Shown here piece after piece: positions 18,475-28,114 of a DNA stretch of 64,000 nucleotides (positions are counted from its first letter, which is position 1; each line of letters opens with the position of its first letter). The notes below the pieces were generated by a model. The model was not told the origin of the DNA and did not search any database. It was given only the letters and a program-made list of their open reading frames with translations. The position numbers and the translations under genes were made by a program. This stretch comes from Paracoccus sp. (in: a-proteobacteria) (GTDB lineage Bacteria; Pseudomonadota; Alphaproteobacteria; Rhodobacterales; Rhodobacteraceae): positions 1 to 64,000 of the forward strand of contig NZ_JAUNTO010000008.1 in the NCBI RefSeq assembly GCF_030538655.1, written 5' to 3'.

Positions 18475-18945
18475 ATGCGTATTCTGCAAAGGACGGTTTC
18501 TGGACTGACTGGCGTTCTTGGGGTGGTGGCCAATCTGCTGCTGGTCATGATGCTGCTGGTTATCGGATCGCAGGTCGTGGCGCGTTTCGTGCTTGGCGCG
18601 CCGACCATGTGGGCCGAAGAGCTTGGCCGCTATCTGCTGGTCGCGATCACGATGATCGGCTCGGCTGTTTTGATCGAAAAGAACGACCATATCGCGATTG
18701 ATACCTTTGTCGAGATATTGCCGAAACGGCTGCGGGTGGTGATCGCATGGATGCGCGATGCGATTTCCCTGACTGTCTGCGGGCTGATCGCCTGGTATGG
18801 CTGGACGCTGGTGGGGATCGGGGCGCGGCAAACATCCACCGGGCTGCCGATCAAGATGTCACTGCCTTATCTGGCAATTCCGATTGGCGCTGCGCTGATG
18901 GCGGCGGTTCTTGTCCTGTCGCGCCTGAACCGGCAGGAGGGGTAA
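18475..18945 (+). CDS. TRAP transporter small permease (DctQ family)
   Basis: 156-aa inner-membrane protein with four hydrophobic segments and the family motif FVLGAPTMWAEELGRYLLV. It bridges the binding protein and the large permease. The ATG at 18475 follows a G-rich site; the frame also opens at 18451 without reason to use it. It ends 3 bp before dctM. Confidence 0.91.
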   Translation: MRILQRTVSGLTGVLGVVANLLLVMMLLVIGSQVVARFVLGAPTMWAEELGRYLLVAITMIGSAVLIEKNDHIAIDTFVEILPKRLRVVIAWMRDAISLTVCGLIAWYGWTLVGIGARQTSTGLPIKMSLPYLAIPIGAALMAAVLVLSRLNRQEG

Positions 18946-18948
18946 GCC

Positions 18949-20253
18949 ATGGATCTGGCTGTTCTTGCGTTGATTCTGACCGGCACCATCACCTTTTGCA
19001 TCCTGATCGGCGTTCCGCTGGCGCTGTCGATCATCGCAGGATCGTTTGCGGCAATCTTTGCCCATGGTGGCGCCAATCCGGTGATTGCGGCACAGCGGCT
19101 GTTTGCCGGGATGGACAACTTTTCGCTGATGGCAATTCCGGCCTTTCTGTTCGCCGGGGCGATCATGTCGAATGGCGGAATATCGTCACGGCTGATTGAT
19201 TTCGGCAATGCACTGGTCGGACGCTTTACCGGCGGATTGGCGATTTCCAATGTGCTGAGTTCATTGATGTTCGGCGGCATCTCTGGTTCGGCTGTGGCGG
19301 ATACCGCAACCATCGGCGGCACCTTTATCCCCGAGATGAAAAAGGCAGGTTATCCGGTGGGTTATTCCGTCGGGATTACGGCGGCCTCATCACCGATTTC
19401 GCCGCTGATCCCGCCGTCCATCGCATGGATCGTCTATGCCTATATTACCGACCAGTCGGTAATGCGCATGTTTCTGGCCGGGTTGGTTCCCGGTCTCATG
19501 TGGGCCGTCGCGCTGATGGTGGCGGCATGGTTTCTTGCGCGTCGGCATAACTATCCCACACAACCGCCCGCTTCGTTCAGCACCATCTGGGACAAGTTTA
19601 TCATTGCCTTTCCGGCGCTGATTACTCCGGTTTTATTGCTGGGCGGGATTTTGTCGGCATTGTTCACGGTGACCGAGGCTTCTGTCGTGCTTTGCGTCTA
19701 TGCGATGCTGATTTCCGGGCTGGTTTATCGAGAATTGACGTGGAAGGTGGTCATTGACTCGCTGACTTCGGCGATGCGGCTGACGGCGGCGGTGATGATT
19801 ATTCTGGCCGGGGCGTCACTCTTTGCTTGGATGCTGGCCTGGGTTCAGGCCCCTGAAGGCTTTGGCGCATGGCTGCAAGGCTTTGTCACCTCGCCGATGA
19901 CCTTCCTGATCCTTGTCAATATTCTGCTGTTGCTGATCGGCATGGTGATGGAGGTGAACGCCGCCAAGGTCATGCTGCTGCCCGTCTTGTTCCCGATCAG
20001 TCAGCAATTGGGCATCGACCCGATCCATTTCGGCGTGGTGATTACCGTGAACCTGTGCATCGGGCTGATTACACCGCCCATTGGTATCGTTCTGGCGATT
20101 GCCAGCACAATCGGCGGCATCTCGATCATTCAGGGCACGCGCGCGATTACGCCTTTTCTGATCGTGGCGCTGTTGGTGCTGGCGCTTTTGACCTTTGTGC
20201 CGGTTCTGTCCACCTTCCTGCCTGATCTGCTGATGGGGCCAAGGCTAAGCTGA
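18949..20253 (+). CDS. TRAP transporter large permease (DctM family)
   Basis: 434-aa multi-span permease. It shows the DctM hallmarks GGISGSAVADTATIGGTFIP, SSPISPLIPPSIAWIVYA and ITPPIGIVLAIAS. Together with the binding protein and small permease it forms a sodium-driven importer. The stop overlaps the start of the next gene (TGATG), so the RraA-like enzyme is coupled to uptake. Confidence 0.94.
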   Translation: MDLAVLALILTGTITFCILIGVPLALSIIAGSFAAIFAHGGANPVIAAQRLFAGMDNFSLMAIPAFLFAGAIMSNGGISSRLIDFGNALVGRFTGGLAISNVLSSLMFGGISGSAVADTATIGGTFIPEMKKAGYPVGYSVGITAASSPISPLIPPSIAWIVYAYITDQSVMRMFLAGLVPGLMWAVALMVAAWFLARRHNYPTQPPASFSTIWDKFIIAFPALITPVLLLGGILSALFTVTEASVVLCVYAMLISGLVYRELTWKVVIDSLTSAMRLTAAVMIILAGASLFAWMLAWVQAPEGFGAWLQGFVTSPMTFLILVNILLLLIGMVMEVNAAKVMLLPVLFPISQQLGIDPIHFGVVITVNLCIGLITPPIGIVLAIASTIGGISIIQGTRAITPFLIVALLVLALLTFVPVLSTFLPDLLMGPRLS

Positions 20254-20966
20254 TGTCTGAATATGGCGAATTCACACGGCTTGGGACTGCGCTTGTCAGC
20301 GATATTCTGGACGAGGCCGGTTATCACAACCAGACGCTTGATCCGTCGATTGCGGGTGTGGGGCAGGTGGCCAGCTTTTGCGGAGCCGCGATCTGTGTGC
20401 AGGGGCAGCGGCGGGTGAATACGGTGAACCCGCCCGCCGATGCCGCGACCATGCCGCTTTACCAACTGCCCATGCTGGTAAGCGGTCCTGCGGTTCTGGT
20501 GCTGGCCACCAACAGTTTTCGTGGCGGTGCGGTAACGGGCGGCCTGTTGGCCGAGGAACTGAGGCAGGCGGGTTGTGTGGCGGTGGTGACGGATGGCCTT
20601 GTCCGCGATCTGAATGAACTGGCGGCAACCGGCCTGGCTGTTCGGGCCGCCGGGGCAATCCCGTTGAACGGCGCGCGTCGGTTCATCCTGACTGGCTGGA
20701 ACATGCCGGTCAGCCTGCCGACACCCGAGGGCGGAGGCGTGACGATCCATCCGGGCGATCTGATTCTGGGCGATATGGATGGCACGGTCATTGTCCCGCA
20801 AGCTGTGGCATCCCAAATCCTGACCATGGGCCGGGAACTGGAAAGACGCGAAAGCCGGTTACGCAAGGATTCCATGCATCTTTCCGCGCCCGAGCGCGCC
20901 GCGGCCCGTGCAAACCGCATGAGCCACGTCCTATGGTTGCGCGGACAAAAGGAGATGGCCCCATGA
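20253..20966 (+). CDS. RraA-like / 4-hydroxy-4-methyl-2-oxoglutarate aldolase family protein
   Basis: 237-aa RraA-fold protein. Landmarks are the N-terminal SDILDEAG, the LLAEELRQAGCVAVVTDGLVRD segment holding the usual G-x(20)-R-D metal/substrate site, and HPGDLILGDMDGTVIVP near 168-184. Members cleave 4-hydroxy-2-oxo acids or decarboxylate oxaloacetate; a few control RNase E. The location between a carboxylate TRAP system and an aconitase-family gene argues for the metabolic role. Both ends overlap neighbouring genes by 1-4 bp. Confidence 0.85.
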   Translation: MSEYGEFTRLGTALVSDILDEAGYHNQTLDPSIAGVGQVASFCGAAICVQGQRRVNTVNPPADAATMPLYQLPMLVSGPAVLVLATNSFRGGAVTGGLLAEELRQAGCVAVVTDGLVRDLNELAATGLAVRAAGAIPLNGARRFILTGWNMPVSLPTPEGGGVTIHPGDLILGDMDGTVIVPQAVASQILTMGRELERRESRLRKDSMHLSAPERAAARANRMSHVLWLRGQKEMAP

Positions 20967-22903
20967 AATTCGACGGACGTATCCTGATTCTGGGCACGGC
21001 ACCGGACGCCATGAAACGTCAGTTGGCAGGCGAGGATCTGACGCTGGCAGAGGCGGGCGAATTGCGCAGCGATATTTCCACCGACGAGATCACACCGCTG
21101 CCCATTCTGCTGAACTATGACAGCCGGTTGGGGCGCTATGCCCATACCGGGCTGACCATTAATGGCGAGAAACCCTTGGGCGAAAATGCCATTGCCGGGG
21201 GCGGCTTTGCCGTGCTGGTCGGCGGGCGCCGATATGGCAAGGGGTCGTCGCGTGAACATTCACCGCTGGCCGAATATTCAGCCGGGATCAGGCTGGTCAT
21301 CGCAGAAAGCTTTGAGCGGATCTATCGTCAGAATTGCGACAATATCGGGCTGTTTACCTCGACCGATTTCAATCTGATCGACCGCATCAGGGCGGGCGAG
21401 CGGATTTCCATCGACGAACTGGTCGCCGAACGTGACCCCTTGGCGCAGGCGATCCTGCGCGCGGGTGGCCTGCTGGCCTATGGTGCAACCCACCTGCGCA
21501 ATGCCCGGCTGCGCAATATCGAAACCGCCGGGCCACGCACCCTTGCCCAAAAGATCGTTGATCGCTCTGCGCTGATGGTTGACGGGCTGGACTGGGACGC
21601 GCGTCCCGGAACCGGTGGTTTTGTCCGCGCCGATTTCCGGTTCATCCACGAATATTACACCGCGATGGCCGCACATATGCTGCATGAATATTACGGTCGT
21701 CCTCTGGCTTTGCACGAGCCGGACAACATCCTGTTGTTCGAGGATCACCTGTCCTATGCCCACCGCTCTCCCACGCATCTCAGGCTGGGGCTGCTGCCGG
21801 ATGTGCGCGCCATCAGTCAGGCACATCGTGATTTCGCCCGCGAATATGGGCTGACCGACCACGGCTATCTGATCGGCGAGGATGGCAGCGAGGGTATCAG
21901 CCATGCGATGATGGCCGAAAGCTATGCCCTGCCGGGGCGTATTGTCGTGGGCACCGACAGCCACACGCCGCATTCCGGGGCCATTGGCGCCTTTGCCTAT
22001 GGCGTCGGCACAACCGACATGGCCAATGCTTTTGTCACCGGGGCCGTGCGGCTGACCATGGCCGAAAGCCTGCTGGTCCGGCTGACAGGTCAGCGCAGGC
22101 CGGGGGTGACGGCCAAGGACATCGTGCTGAACCTGCTGGCGCAACCCTTTATCCGCGAGGGCGGCGGCGTTGGCCGGATATTTGAATTCGCGGGGCCGGT
22201 GATCGATGCTATGTCTATCGACGAACGCACGACGATCACCAATATGGTGGCCGAACTCGGCGGCCTGACTGGGCTGTGCGCCCCGGATGCCGAAACCGTG
22301 CGTTTCCTGAAAGAACGCCGTGGGATTGATTTCCAGATCGAGGACTGGATGCGGTCTGATCCCGGTGCGGCCTATGCTGCGACCATCGAAATGGATTGTT
22401 CGGGCATCGGTCCGATGCTGGCCATGCCCGGCGATCCCGGCAACGGTATTCCTCTGGTCGCGCTGGATCGTGACGTTCGGGTGGACATCGCCTATGGCGG
22501 CTCTTGCACGGCTGGCAAGCGTGACGATTTCGACAATTATCACGCCGTCGCCAGATGGGCGCAAGAGCGCGGGTTGCGGGTGGCCGATGGCGTCAGGCTC
22601 TATCTGCAATGCGGCACCGTTCAGGTTCGCGATTACTGCCGCGAACAGGGCTATATGGAAACCTTCGAGGCCATCGGTGCCGAGATGCTTGGCCCCGCCT
22701 GCGGATCGTGCGGGCAATGCGGGCCGGGCGTTTCTGAGACCGCCGATCAGGTCACCATCTCGGCCATCAATCGCAACTTCCCTGGTCGCGGCGGTCCCGG
22801 CCAAACATGGCTGGCCAGCCCGCCCACGGTTATCGCCAGCGCAATCGCCGGAAGGATTTGTTCGTTCGAGGCATTGCAGGCGATGCAAGGACTGTCTGAC
22901 TGA
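20963..22903 (+). CDS. Aconitase-family hydro-lyase with swivel domain first (LeuD-LeuC order)
   Basis: 646-aa fusion. Residues 1-165 are the small swivel domain (GGRRYGKGSSREHSPLAEY), which in standard aconitases is C-terminal. Residues about 195-646 are the catalytic LeuC-like part (GTDSHTPHSGAIGAFAYGVG, GGSCTAGKRDDF). Candidate iron-sulfur ligands are Cys515 and the group Cys580/583/586 (CGSCGQCGPG). It would dehydrate or isomerise a hydroxy-acid; the substrate is unknown, but the operon suggests an imported carboxylate processed with the RraA-like enzyme. Start at 20963 overlaps the preceding stop (ATGA). It is convergent with the amidohydrolase operon. Confidence 0.85.
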   Translation: MKFDGRILILGTAPDAMKRQLAGEDLTLAEAGELRSDISTDEITPLPILLNYDSRLGRYAHTGLTINGEKPLGENAIAGGGFAVLVGGRRYGKGSSREHSPLAEYSAGIRLVIAESFERIYRQNCDNIGLFTSTDFNLIDRIRAGERISIDELVAERDPLAQAILRAGGLLAYGATHLRNARLRNIETAGPRTLAQKIVDRSALMVDGLDWDARPGTGGFVRADFRFIHEYYTAMAAHMLHEYYGRPLALHEPDNILLFEDHLSYAHRSPTHLRLGLLPDVRAISQAHRDFAREYGLTDHGYLIGEDGSEGISHAMMAESYALPGRIVVGTDSHTPHSGAIGAFAYGVGTTDMANAFVTGAVRLTMAESLLVRLTGQRRPGVTAKDIVLNLLAQPFIREGGGVGRIFEFAGPVIDAMSIDERTTITNMVAELGGLTGLCAPDAETVRFLKERRGIDFQIEDWMRSDPGAAYAATIEMDCSGIGPMLAMPGDPGNGIPLVALDRDVRVDIAYGGSCTAGKRDDFDNYHAVARWAQERGLRVADGVRLYLQCGTVQVRDYCREQGYMETFEAIGAEMLGPACGSCGQCGPGVSETADQVTISAINRNFPGRGGPGQTWLASPPTVIASAIAGRICSFEALQAMQGLSD

Positions 22904-23086
22904 CAGGATGTGGCCCTTTGACTTGGTGGGGATGCGGGTCAGACCACACCTGCCGCCGGAAATTGGTGAATCTCTGGCGGCCGGTGCGGTGGCTGCTGCT
23001 GTCCCCCATTCCGTGCCTAAGGAAAACGCGGCAACCGCTGATTCAAGTCGCCGTCACCAAGCCTTGTGGGTGTTGTATCCCGTCCC

Positions 23087-24046
23087 TCACCCTCCCCCCC
23101 CAAATTGATAGAGCTCTGCCGGATTTTCGACCAAGATGCGGTGTTGCACGGCCTCATCCGGTGCCCATGTTTCCAGCAGATCGAACAGAGCCGCATCGTC
23201 GGGCAACTGGCTTTGTCCCCGATGCGGCCAGTCGCTGCCCCAGACGACACGTTCCGGCGCGGCCTCTGCATAGGCGCGGGCCATGGCGGTCGCGTCGGGG
23301 TAATCGGGCGGGCCGATCTCGGTATTCAGATAGGCACCCGACAGTTTGACCCAGGTGCGGCCACGATCCAAAAGCCGGCGGATCACCGCGAAGGCGGGGT
23401 CCGAGGGACCGGCTGCGGGTGGCAGGCGGCCAAGGTGGTCGATCACCAGCGGCACCGGCAGATCGGACAGCGCATCCTGCATCGCAACGATCTGTTCGGC
23501 CCGCGCATAGATCTGAACATGCCACCCCAGCGGCGCGACGCGGGCGGCGGTCTCGCGCAGGCGATCAACCGTCGTTTCGCCCCAGGATTGCGGCGTGACA
23601 AAGTTCACACGCACACCTGTCGCACCTTGCGCCGCCATTTCCTCCAGTTCCGCCTCGCTGATGTCGGGTTCAACCACCACTACGGCGCGACCGTCCTGGC
23701 CCAGCCGCGCGCTTGCCTCCAGCGTGCAGCGGTTGTCCACGCCATAGGTCGAAGGGTTGACGATCACGGCGCGGGTTGTGCCGATGCGTTTCTGAACCGC
23801 GCGATAGGCTTCAAGCGTTGCATCCTCGACAGGCTGCCCGGTCCAGTGAGGAGATGCGGGAAAGCGCGTGTCGAAAATATGCAGATGGGAATCGCAGGCC
23901 AGAGCCGGTGCGCGCAACCGTGCGGTGCCGCTGCCCGACGAAAACGGTGCCGTCTGCGCCATGGCAGGGCGTGCAGCCGCTGCAACGGCCAAGGATAGGG
24001 CGGCACCGGACAATAAGCTGCGGCGGCTGATCGTGCTGGTTTTCAT
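23087..24046 (-). CDS. Tat-exported amidohydrolase (amidohydrolase_2 family), copy 1
   Basis: 319-aa TIM-barrel metal hydrolase. A twin-arginine signal (SRRSLLSGAALSLAVAAAA) ends near residue 32. Active-site motifs are CDSHLHIFD, VIDHLGRLP, VKLSGAYL and VVWGSDWPH. Relatives hydrolyse or isomerise lactones such as 2-pyrone-4,6-dicarboxylate or D-galactarolactone. It is the last gene of the TTT operon and a clear paralogue of the next gene. The start at 24046 is fixed by the Tat signal; the frame upstream overlaps the paralogue. Confidence 0.87.
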   Translation of the reverse strand: MKTSTISRRSLLSGAALSLAVAAAARPAMAQTAPFSSGSGTARLRAPALACDSHLHIFDTRFPASPHWTGQPVEDATLEAYRAVQKRIGTTRAVIVNPSTYGVDNRCTLEASARLGQDGRAVVVVEPDISEAELEEMAAQGATGVRVNFVTPQSWGETTVDRLRETAARVAPLGWHVQIYARAEQIVAMQDALSDLPVPLVIDHLGRLPPAAGPSDPAFAVIRRLLDRGRTWVKLSGAYLNTEIGPPDYPDATAMARAYAEAAPERVVWGSDWPHRGQSQLPDDAALFDLLETWAPDEAVQHRILVENPAELYQFGGGG

Positions 24047-24060
24047 GAGGTCTTCTCCTG

Positions 24061-24996
24061 TCAGTTGAAACGATACAGCTCTGCCGGATTTTCGACCAAG
24101 ATGCGGGCGCGCAGTGTCGGATCGGCTGCCCAGTCCGCGATCAGGTCCAGCAGGGCGGCATCGTCGGGCTTGGCGTTCTGATCCCTGGTCGGATGTGGCC
24201 AGTCGCTGCCCCAGACCAACCGCTCCGGCGCGGCGGCCACCAATGCGCGGGCAACATGGCCGACGTCGGCAAAATCCGGGCGGCCATCGGTGGATGAGAT
24301 ATAGGGGCCGGACAGTTTGACCCATGTGCGCCCGCCATCAAGCAACCGGCGGATCAGCGCAAAGACGGGATGACTGACCCCATCCGGCTGCGGGACGCGG
24401 CCGATATGGTCGATGACCAGCGGCGCGGGCAGTTGAGCCAGCGTCCCGGCATGGGCCAGCATCTGCTCGGGGGCCATGTTGATCTGAATATGCCAGCCCA
24501 GATCCGCAATGCGCTGTGCCATCGGTGCGATCATATCGGGCGTCAGGAACGCCCCGGTCGTCAGATTGAACCGCAGCCCGCGAATGCCGGCGGCGTCCAG
24601 CGCCTTTAGCTCTGTGTCGGTCGAGTCGGGCGACAATACGGCCACGCCGCGGCTGGCGGGGCCAAGCGCACGGATCGCCTCGGTCGTGACGCGGTTGTCG
24701 GTGCCATAGGTCGAGGGCGTCACGACGACGGCCCGCGTCAGCCCCAGACGTGCCTGAAGCTTGCGATAGTCCGCGACCGAGGCATCAGGCGGTGTCAGTC
24801 GTGCTGTCGGAGCGACCGGAAAGCGGGAATCATAGATGTGCATATGACAATCGCAGGCCATATCGGGCAGGGATGTCCGTGGCGGCCGGGTCCCTGCCGA
24901 GAATGGCACCGCACCCGCGACGCCTTTCGCGGCTGTCCCAGGCGGGATGATGGCAAGCGCGGCGACGCTTGCCGCGATGAAACCGCGTCTGTGCAT
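24061..24996 (-). CDS. Tat-exported amidohydrolase (amidohydrolase_2 family), copy 2
   Basis: 311-aa paralogue of the preceding entry with the same layout: Tat-like signal (HRRGFIAASVAALAII), CDCHMHIYDSRFP, LVIDHIGRVPQPDG, VKLSGPYISS and LVWGSDWPHP. Both proteins share the tail RILVENPAELY. Two periplasmic copies next to a transporter suggest that different lactones or esters are opened outside the membrane and the acids imported. Start at 24996 chosen for the signal peptide. Confidence 0.87.
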   Translation of the reverse strand: MHRRGFIAASVAALAIIPPGTAAKGVAGAVPFSAGTRPPRTSLPDMACDCHMHIYDSRFPVAPTARLTPPDASVADYRKLQARLGLTRAVVVTPSTYGTDNRVTTEAIRALGPASRGVAVLSPDSTDTELKALDAAGIRGLRFNLTTGAFLTPDMIAPMAQRIADLGWHIQINMAPEQMLAHAGTLAQLPAPLVIDHIGRVPQPDGVSHPVFALIRRLLDGGRTWVKLSGPYISSTDGRPDFADVGHVARALVAAAPERLVWGSDWPHPTRDQNAKPDDAALLDLIADWAADPTLRARILVENPAELYRFN

Positions 24997-25052
24997 TCTG
25001 GTCTCCTGTGGTCGGATCATTTGCGGCGGGCTGTGACGCCCGCCGGCAAGGA

Positions 25053-26573
25053 TCAATCGCCGTCCTGTGGTTCGGGCACCTGTTTGCGCCGCCGCTTTAT
25101 GAACAGCGGTTTCAGGCCCCAGATCAGGATCACGGCGGTGAGGGCCAGGACGGTGGCGCTGATCGGGCGCTCGACAAAGGTCATCAGATCGCCGCGCGAC
25201 AGCAGCATGGCACGACGGAAATGTTCCTCCATCATCGGGCCAAGAACAAAACCCAGCAGCATCGGCGCGGCGGGATAGTGCAGGATCCGCATGGCATAGC
25301 CAAGCGCGCCGAACATCGCGACCAGCAGCACGTCGAAGGCGCTGTTGTTTACGCTGTAGGTGCCGATGCAGATGAACATCAGAACCGCCGGGAACAGCCA
25401 TTGATAGGGCACCATCAACAGCCGCACCCACAGCCCGATCAGCGGGATGTTCAGCACCAGCAGCATCAGGTTGCCGATCCAGAAGCTCATCACCAGCCCC
25501 CAGAACAGCGAGGGCTGCTCGGTCATCAGTTGCGGGCCGGGCGCGATGCCGTGGATCATCAGCGCGCCCAGCATCAGCGCCATGGTGGCGCTGCCGGGGA
25601 TGCCAAGGGCCAGCGTCGGAATAAAGGCGGTCTGGTCGGCGGCGTTATTGGCCGATTCCGGCGCCATGATGCCTTCGATGGCGCCTTTGCCGAACCGCTC
25701 GGGCTGTTTGGCGACGCGGCGCTCGATCGCATAGGCCATGAAGGCGGCGATCGAGGGGCCGGTGCCGGGCAGGGTGCCGAAGAACGACCCGATGGAGGCG
25801 CCGCGGAACATCGGAAACCATGACCGCCGCACATCGTCGCGGGTGGGTTTCATCGCTGACAGTTTGATGGACTCCGGGTCAACATTCTTGCCATCGACCT
25901 TGCCGACGCTGGCGATCACCTCGGCCACGCCGAACAGGCCCATGGCCAGTGCGATCAGGTTGATGCCATCGGCCAGATCAAGGATGCCGAAATCGAACCG
26001 CCGCGTGCCTGTATAGATGTCGCTGCCGACAATGCCGAACAGGATGCCCATGAACACCATGGTCAGGCCCTTCAGCATCGACCCGCTGGAGATATTCGAT
26101 GCCGCGACCAGTCCCAAGAGCATCAGCGAGAAATACTCGGCCGATGAAAACCGCAGTGCATAGGCGCTGATGGTGCCCGAAAACGCCATCAGCAGGATGA
26201 TCCCGACCGAGCCGCCAAAGAACGATGCCAGCGTCGTCATCAGCAGCGCAACCCCGCCGCGCCCCTGTTTGGTCATCGGATAGCCATCCAGCGCGGTGAT
26301 CGCGTTCGAGGGCGAGCCGGGCACGTTCAGCAAAATCGCCGCCGTGCTGCCGCCATAGGTGGTGCCATACCAGATACCCGCCAGCATGATCAGCGCGGCG
26401 GTGGCATCCAGTTGGAAGGTCAGCGGGAACAGCATCGAAATCGCGGCCAGTGTGCCGATGCCGGGGATCACGCCCAGCAGCGTGCCCAGAAACACCCCGG
26501 TAAAGCACCACAGCAGGTTGTTCCACGACAGCGCGGTTTGCAGGCCCAGCGTCACATAATCAACATATGTCAT
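25053..26573 (-). CDS. tctA: Tripartite tricarboxylate transporter, large permease TctA
   Basis: 506-aa multi-span permease of the TTT family. Characteristic stretches are GVFLGTLLGVIPGIGTLAAI, YGGSTAAILLNVPGSPSNAI and GASIGSFFGTLPGTGPSIAA (the paired glycine-rich loops). The ATG at 26573 overlaps the tctB stop. With TctB and TctC it forms a secondary importer for a carboxylate of unknown identity. Confidence 0.94.
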   Translation of the reverse strand: MTYVDYVTLGLQTALSWNNLLWCFTGVFLGTLLGVIPGIGTLAAISMLFPLTFQLDATAALIMLAGIWYGTTYGGSTAAILLNVPGSPSNAITALDGYPMTKQGRGGVALLMTTLASFFGGSVGIILLMAFSGTISAYALRFSSAEYFSLMLLGLVAASNISSGSMLKGLTMVFMGILFGIVGSDIYTGTRRFDFGILDLADGINLIALAMGLFGVAEVIASVGKVDGKNVDPESIKLSAMKPTRDDVRRSWFPMFRGASIGSFFGTLPGTGPSIAAFMAYAIERRVAKQPERFGKGAIEGIMAPESANNAADQTAFIPTLALGIPGSATMALMLGALMIHGIAPGPQLMTEQPSLFWGLVMSFWIGNLMLLVLNIPLIGLWVRLLMVPYQWLFPAVLMFICIGTYSVNNSAFDVLLVAMFGALGYAMRILHYPAAPMLLGFVLGPMMEEHFRRAMLLSRGDLMTFVERPISATVLALTAVILIWGLKPLFIKRRRKQVPEPQDGD

Positions 26574-27031
26574 CAGAACGGCCACCGGATCAGAGCAAAG
26601 TTCATGCCAAGCGCAAGGCGAAAGATCGCCCAGGCCAGCAGGCACAGCGCCGCGCACAGGATGGCGACATTCACCGGATTGGCACGGTTGTCCGAAAAGG
26701 CGGAAATCCCCACCACCGCGATCACTGACGGGATCAGGCCGAACGGCTGGATCATCAGGGCAAAGGCGATGACGGCGATGATGATAAGGGTGGCGGTGCG
26801 CCATTCAACCGCTTCGCTCAACGCGTCAGCGCGGCCCTTGATCCATGCGTTCAGCGCGATTGCCGCGCCCAATGCGCCGATCAGCACACCCAAGGCCATA
26901 GGCATCATCCCCGGCCCGACGCGGCGCAGGGTGCCAAGGTTGTAATTCTGCGCCGCATAAACGGCGACGGCTGCGCCGAACAGGGCGATGACGATGCCCC
27001 CGGTGGTGTCGGCCAGGTTACGGTTTGCCAT
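26573..27031 (-). CDS. tctB: Tripartite tricarboxylate transporter, small permease TctB
   Basis: 152-aa membrane protein with four hydrophobic segments; NLGTLRRVGPGMMPMALGVL is the usual TctB start region. The ATG at 27031 follows a GGAGAGGA-like site. It lies between tctC and tctA as in other TTT operons. Confidence 0.9.
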   Translation of the reverse strand: MANRNLADTTGGIVIALFGAAVAVYAAQNYNLGTLRRVGPGMMPMALGVLIGALGAAIALNAWIKGRADALSEAVEWRTATLIIIAVIAFALMIQPFGLIPSVIAVVGISAFSDNRANPVNVAILCAALCLLAWAIFRLALGMNFALIRWPF

Positions 27032-27099
27032 CCTCTCCTCCCCAGAAAGATCAGCGGTTAAGGCGAAAAGGGCAGCGCGATCACGCGCTGCCCCCTGGT

Positions 27100-28071
27100 T
27101 CAGTCGATGGATGCCCCCGAGGTCTCGACCACTTCGGCCCATGTCTTGACCTGTTCGGCCAGATAGGCGGCGAATTCCTCGGGCGAGCCGCCCAGAATGG
27201 TGCTGCCCTCGGCCTCCAGCGCGCTGCGCAGCGTGTCGTCGGCCAGGGCGTCATTGATGGCGGCGTTCAGCGTGGCTACGGTTTCGGCAGGGATTCCGGC
27301 GGGGCCGACAACGGCCTTCCAGTCGGCGGTGTCGAAACCGTCAAAGCCGAACGAGGCCACGGTCGGCACATCAGGCAGGATAAAGTTCGGTTCAGACGAG
27401 GTGACGGCCAGCGGACGGATGCTGCCCGCGCGGATATGGGGCAGCACACTGGGCACGCTGCCGATATAGATGTCCACCGCGCCACCCATCACATCCGTGA
27501 TCGCCTGCGCGATGCCGGGATAGGGCACATGGGTCAGATCCAGATCGCCCTCGGTCGCCAGCAGCTCGATGGACAGATGCGCCACGGTGCCATTGCCCGG
27601 TGTGCCGAACAAAATCTCGCCCGGATTTGCCCGCGCGGCCGCGATCACCTCGCCGAAATCGGCATAGGGGGAATCGGGGAAGGTGACGATGGCCATGGGC
27701 TGTGTCGTCAGCAGCGCAATCGGGGTGAAAGCGGTCAGCGGATCATAGGGAATGTCGGGATAGAGCGCCGGGTTCACCGCCATGTTCGAGGTTTGCCCCA
27801 TGCCCAGATGACGGCCATCGGGCGTGGTTCGCGCCACCTGCGCCAGCCCGATATTACCGCCCGCGCCGGGTTGATTCTGCACGACAAAGTTCCAGCCCTT
27901 TTGCGCGGTGATACGCTCGGTCAGCAGGCGCGCCGGAATGTCGGTGCCGCCGCCGGGCGGGTAAGGCACGATCATCTCGATCGAGCCGCCGGGAAAGTCC
28001 TGCGCCACGGCCATATTGGCCAGCGCGGCAAAGGTGAACGCAGCGGTGCCGCGCAGCAGATAGGTGAACAT
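27100..28071 (-). CDS. tctC: Tripartite tricarboxylate transporter, binding protein TctC (Bug family)
   Basis: 323-aa periplasmic binding protein. Signal peptide to about residue 23 (ALANMAVAQ), then IEMIVPYPPGGGTDIPARLL, NQPGAGGNIG and GTPGNGTVAHLS, the standard Bug motifs that hold the carboxylate. Start at 28071; the longer frame runs into the RraA-like gene. Upstream is the RraA-like gene, downstream tctB. Confidence 0.94.
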   Translation of the reverse strand: MFTYLLRGTAAFTFAALANMAVAQDFPGGSIEMIVPYPPGGGTDIPARLLTERITAQKGWNFVVQNQPGAGGNIGLAQVARTTPDGRHLGMGQTSNMAVNPALYPDIPYDPLTAFTPIALLTTQPMAIVTFPDSPYADFGEVIAAARANPGEILFGTPGNGTVAHLSIELLATEGDLDLTHVPYPGIAQAITDVMGGAVDIYIGSVPSVLPHIRAGSIRPLAVTSSEPNFILPDVPTVASFGFDGFDTADWKAVVGPAGIPAETVATLNAAINDALADDTLRSALEAEGSTILGGSPEEFAAYLAEQVKTWAEVVETSGASID

Positions 28072-28114
28072 CAGTTTCCTCCCATTATGCCGGTGCGGGA
28101 CCGGCGGATCGTTG

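Noticed and set aside
22904..23086. Possible shared terminator between the convergent TRAP and TTT operons
   Set aside because: No stem with a following T run could be made out on either strand.
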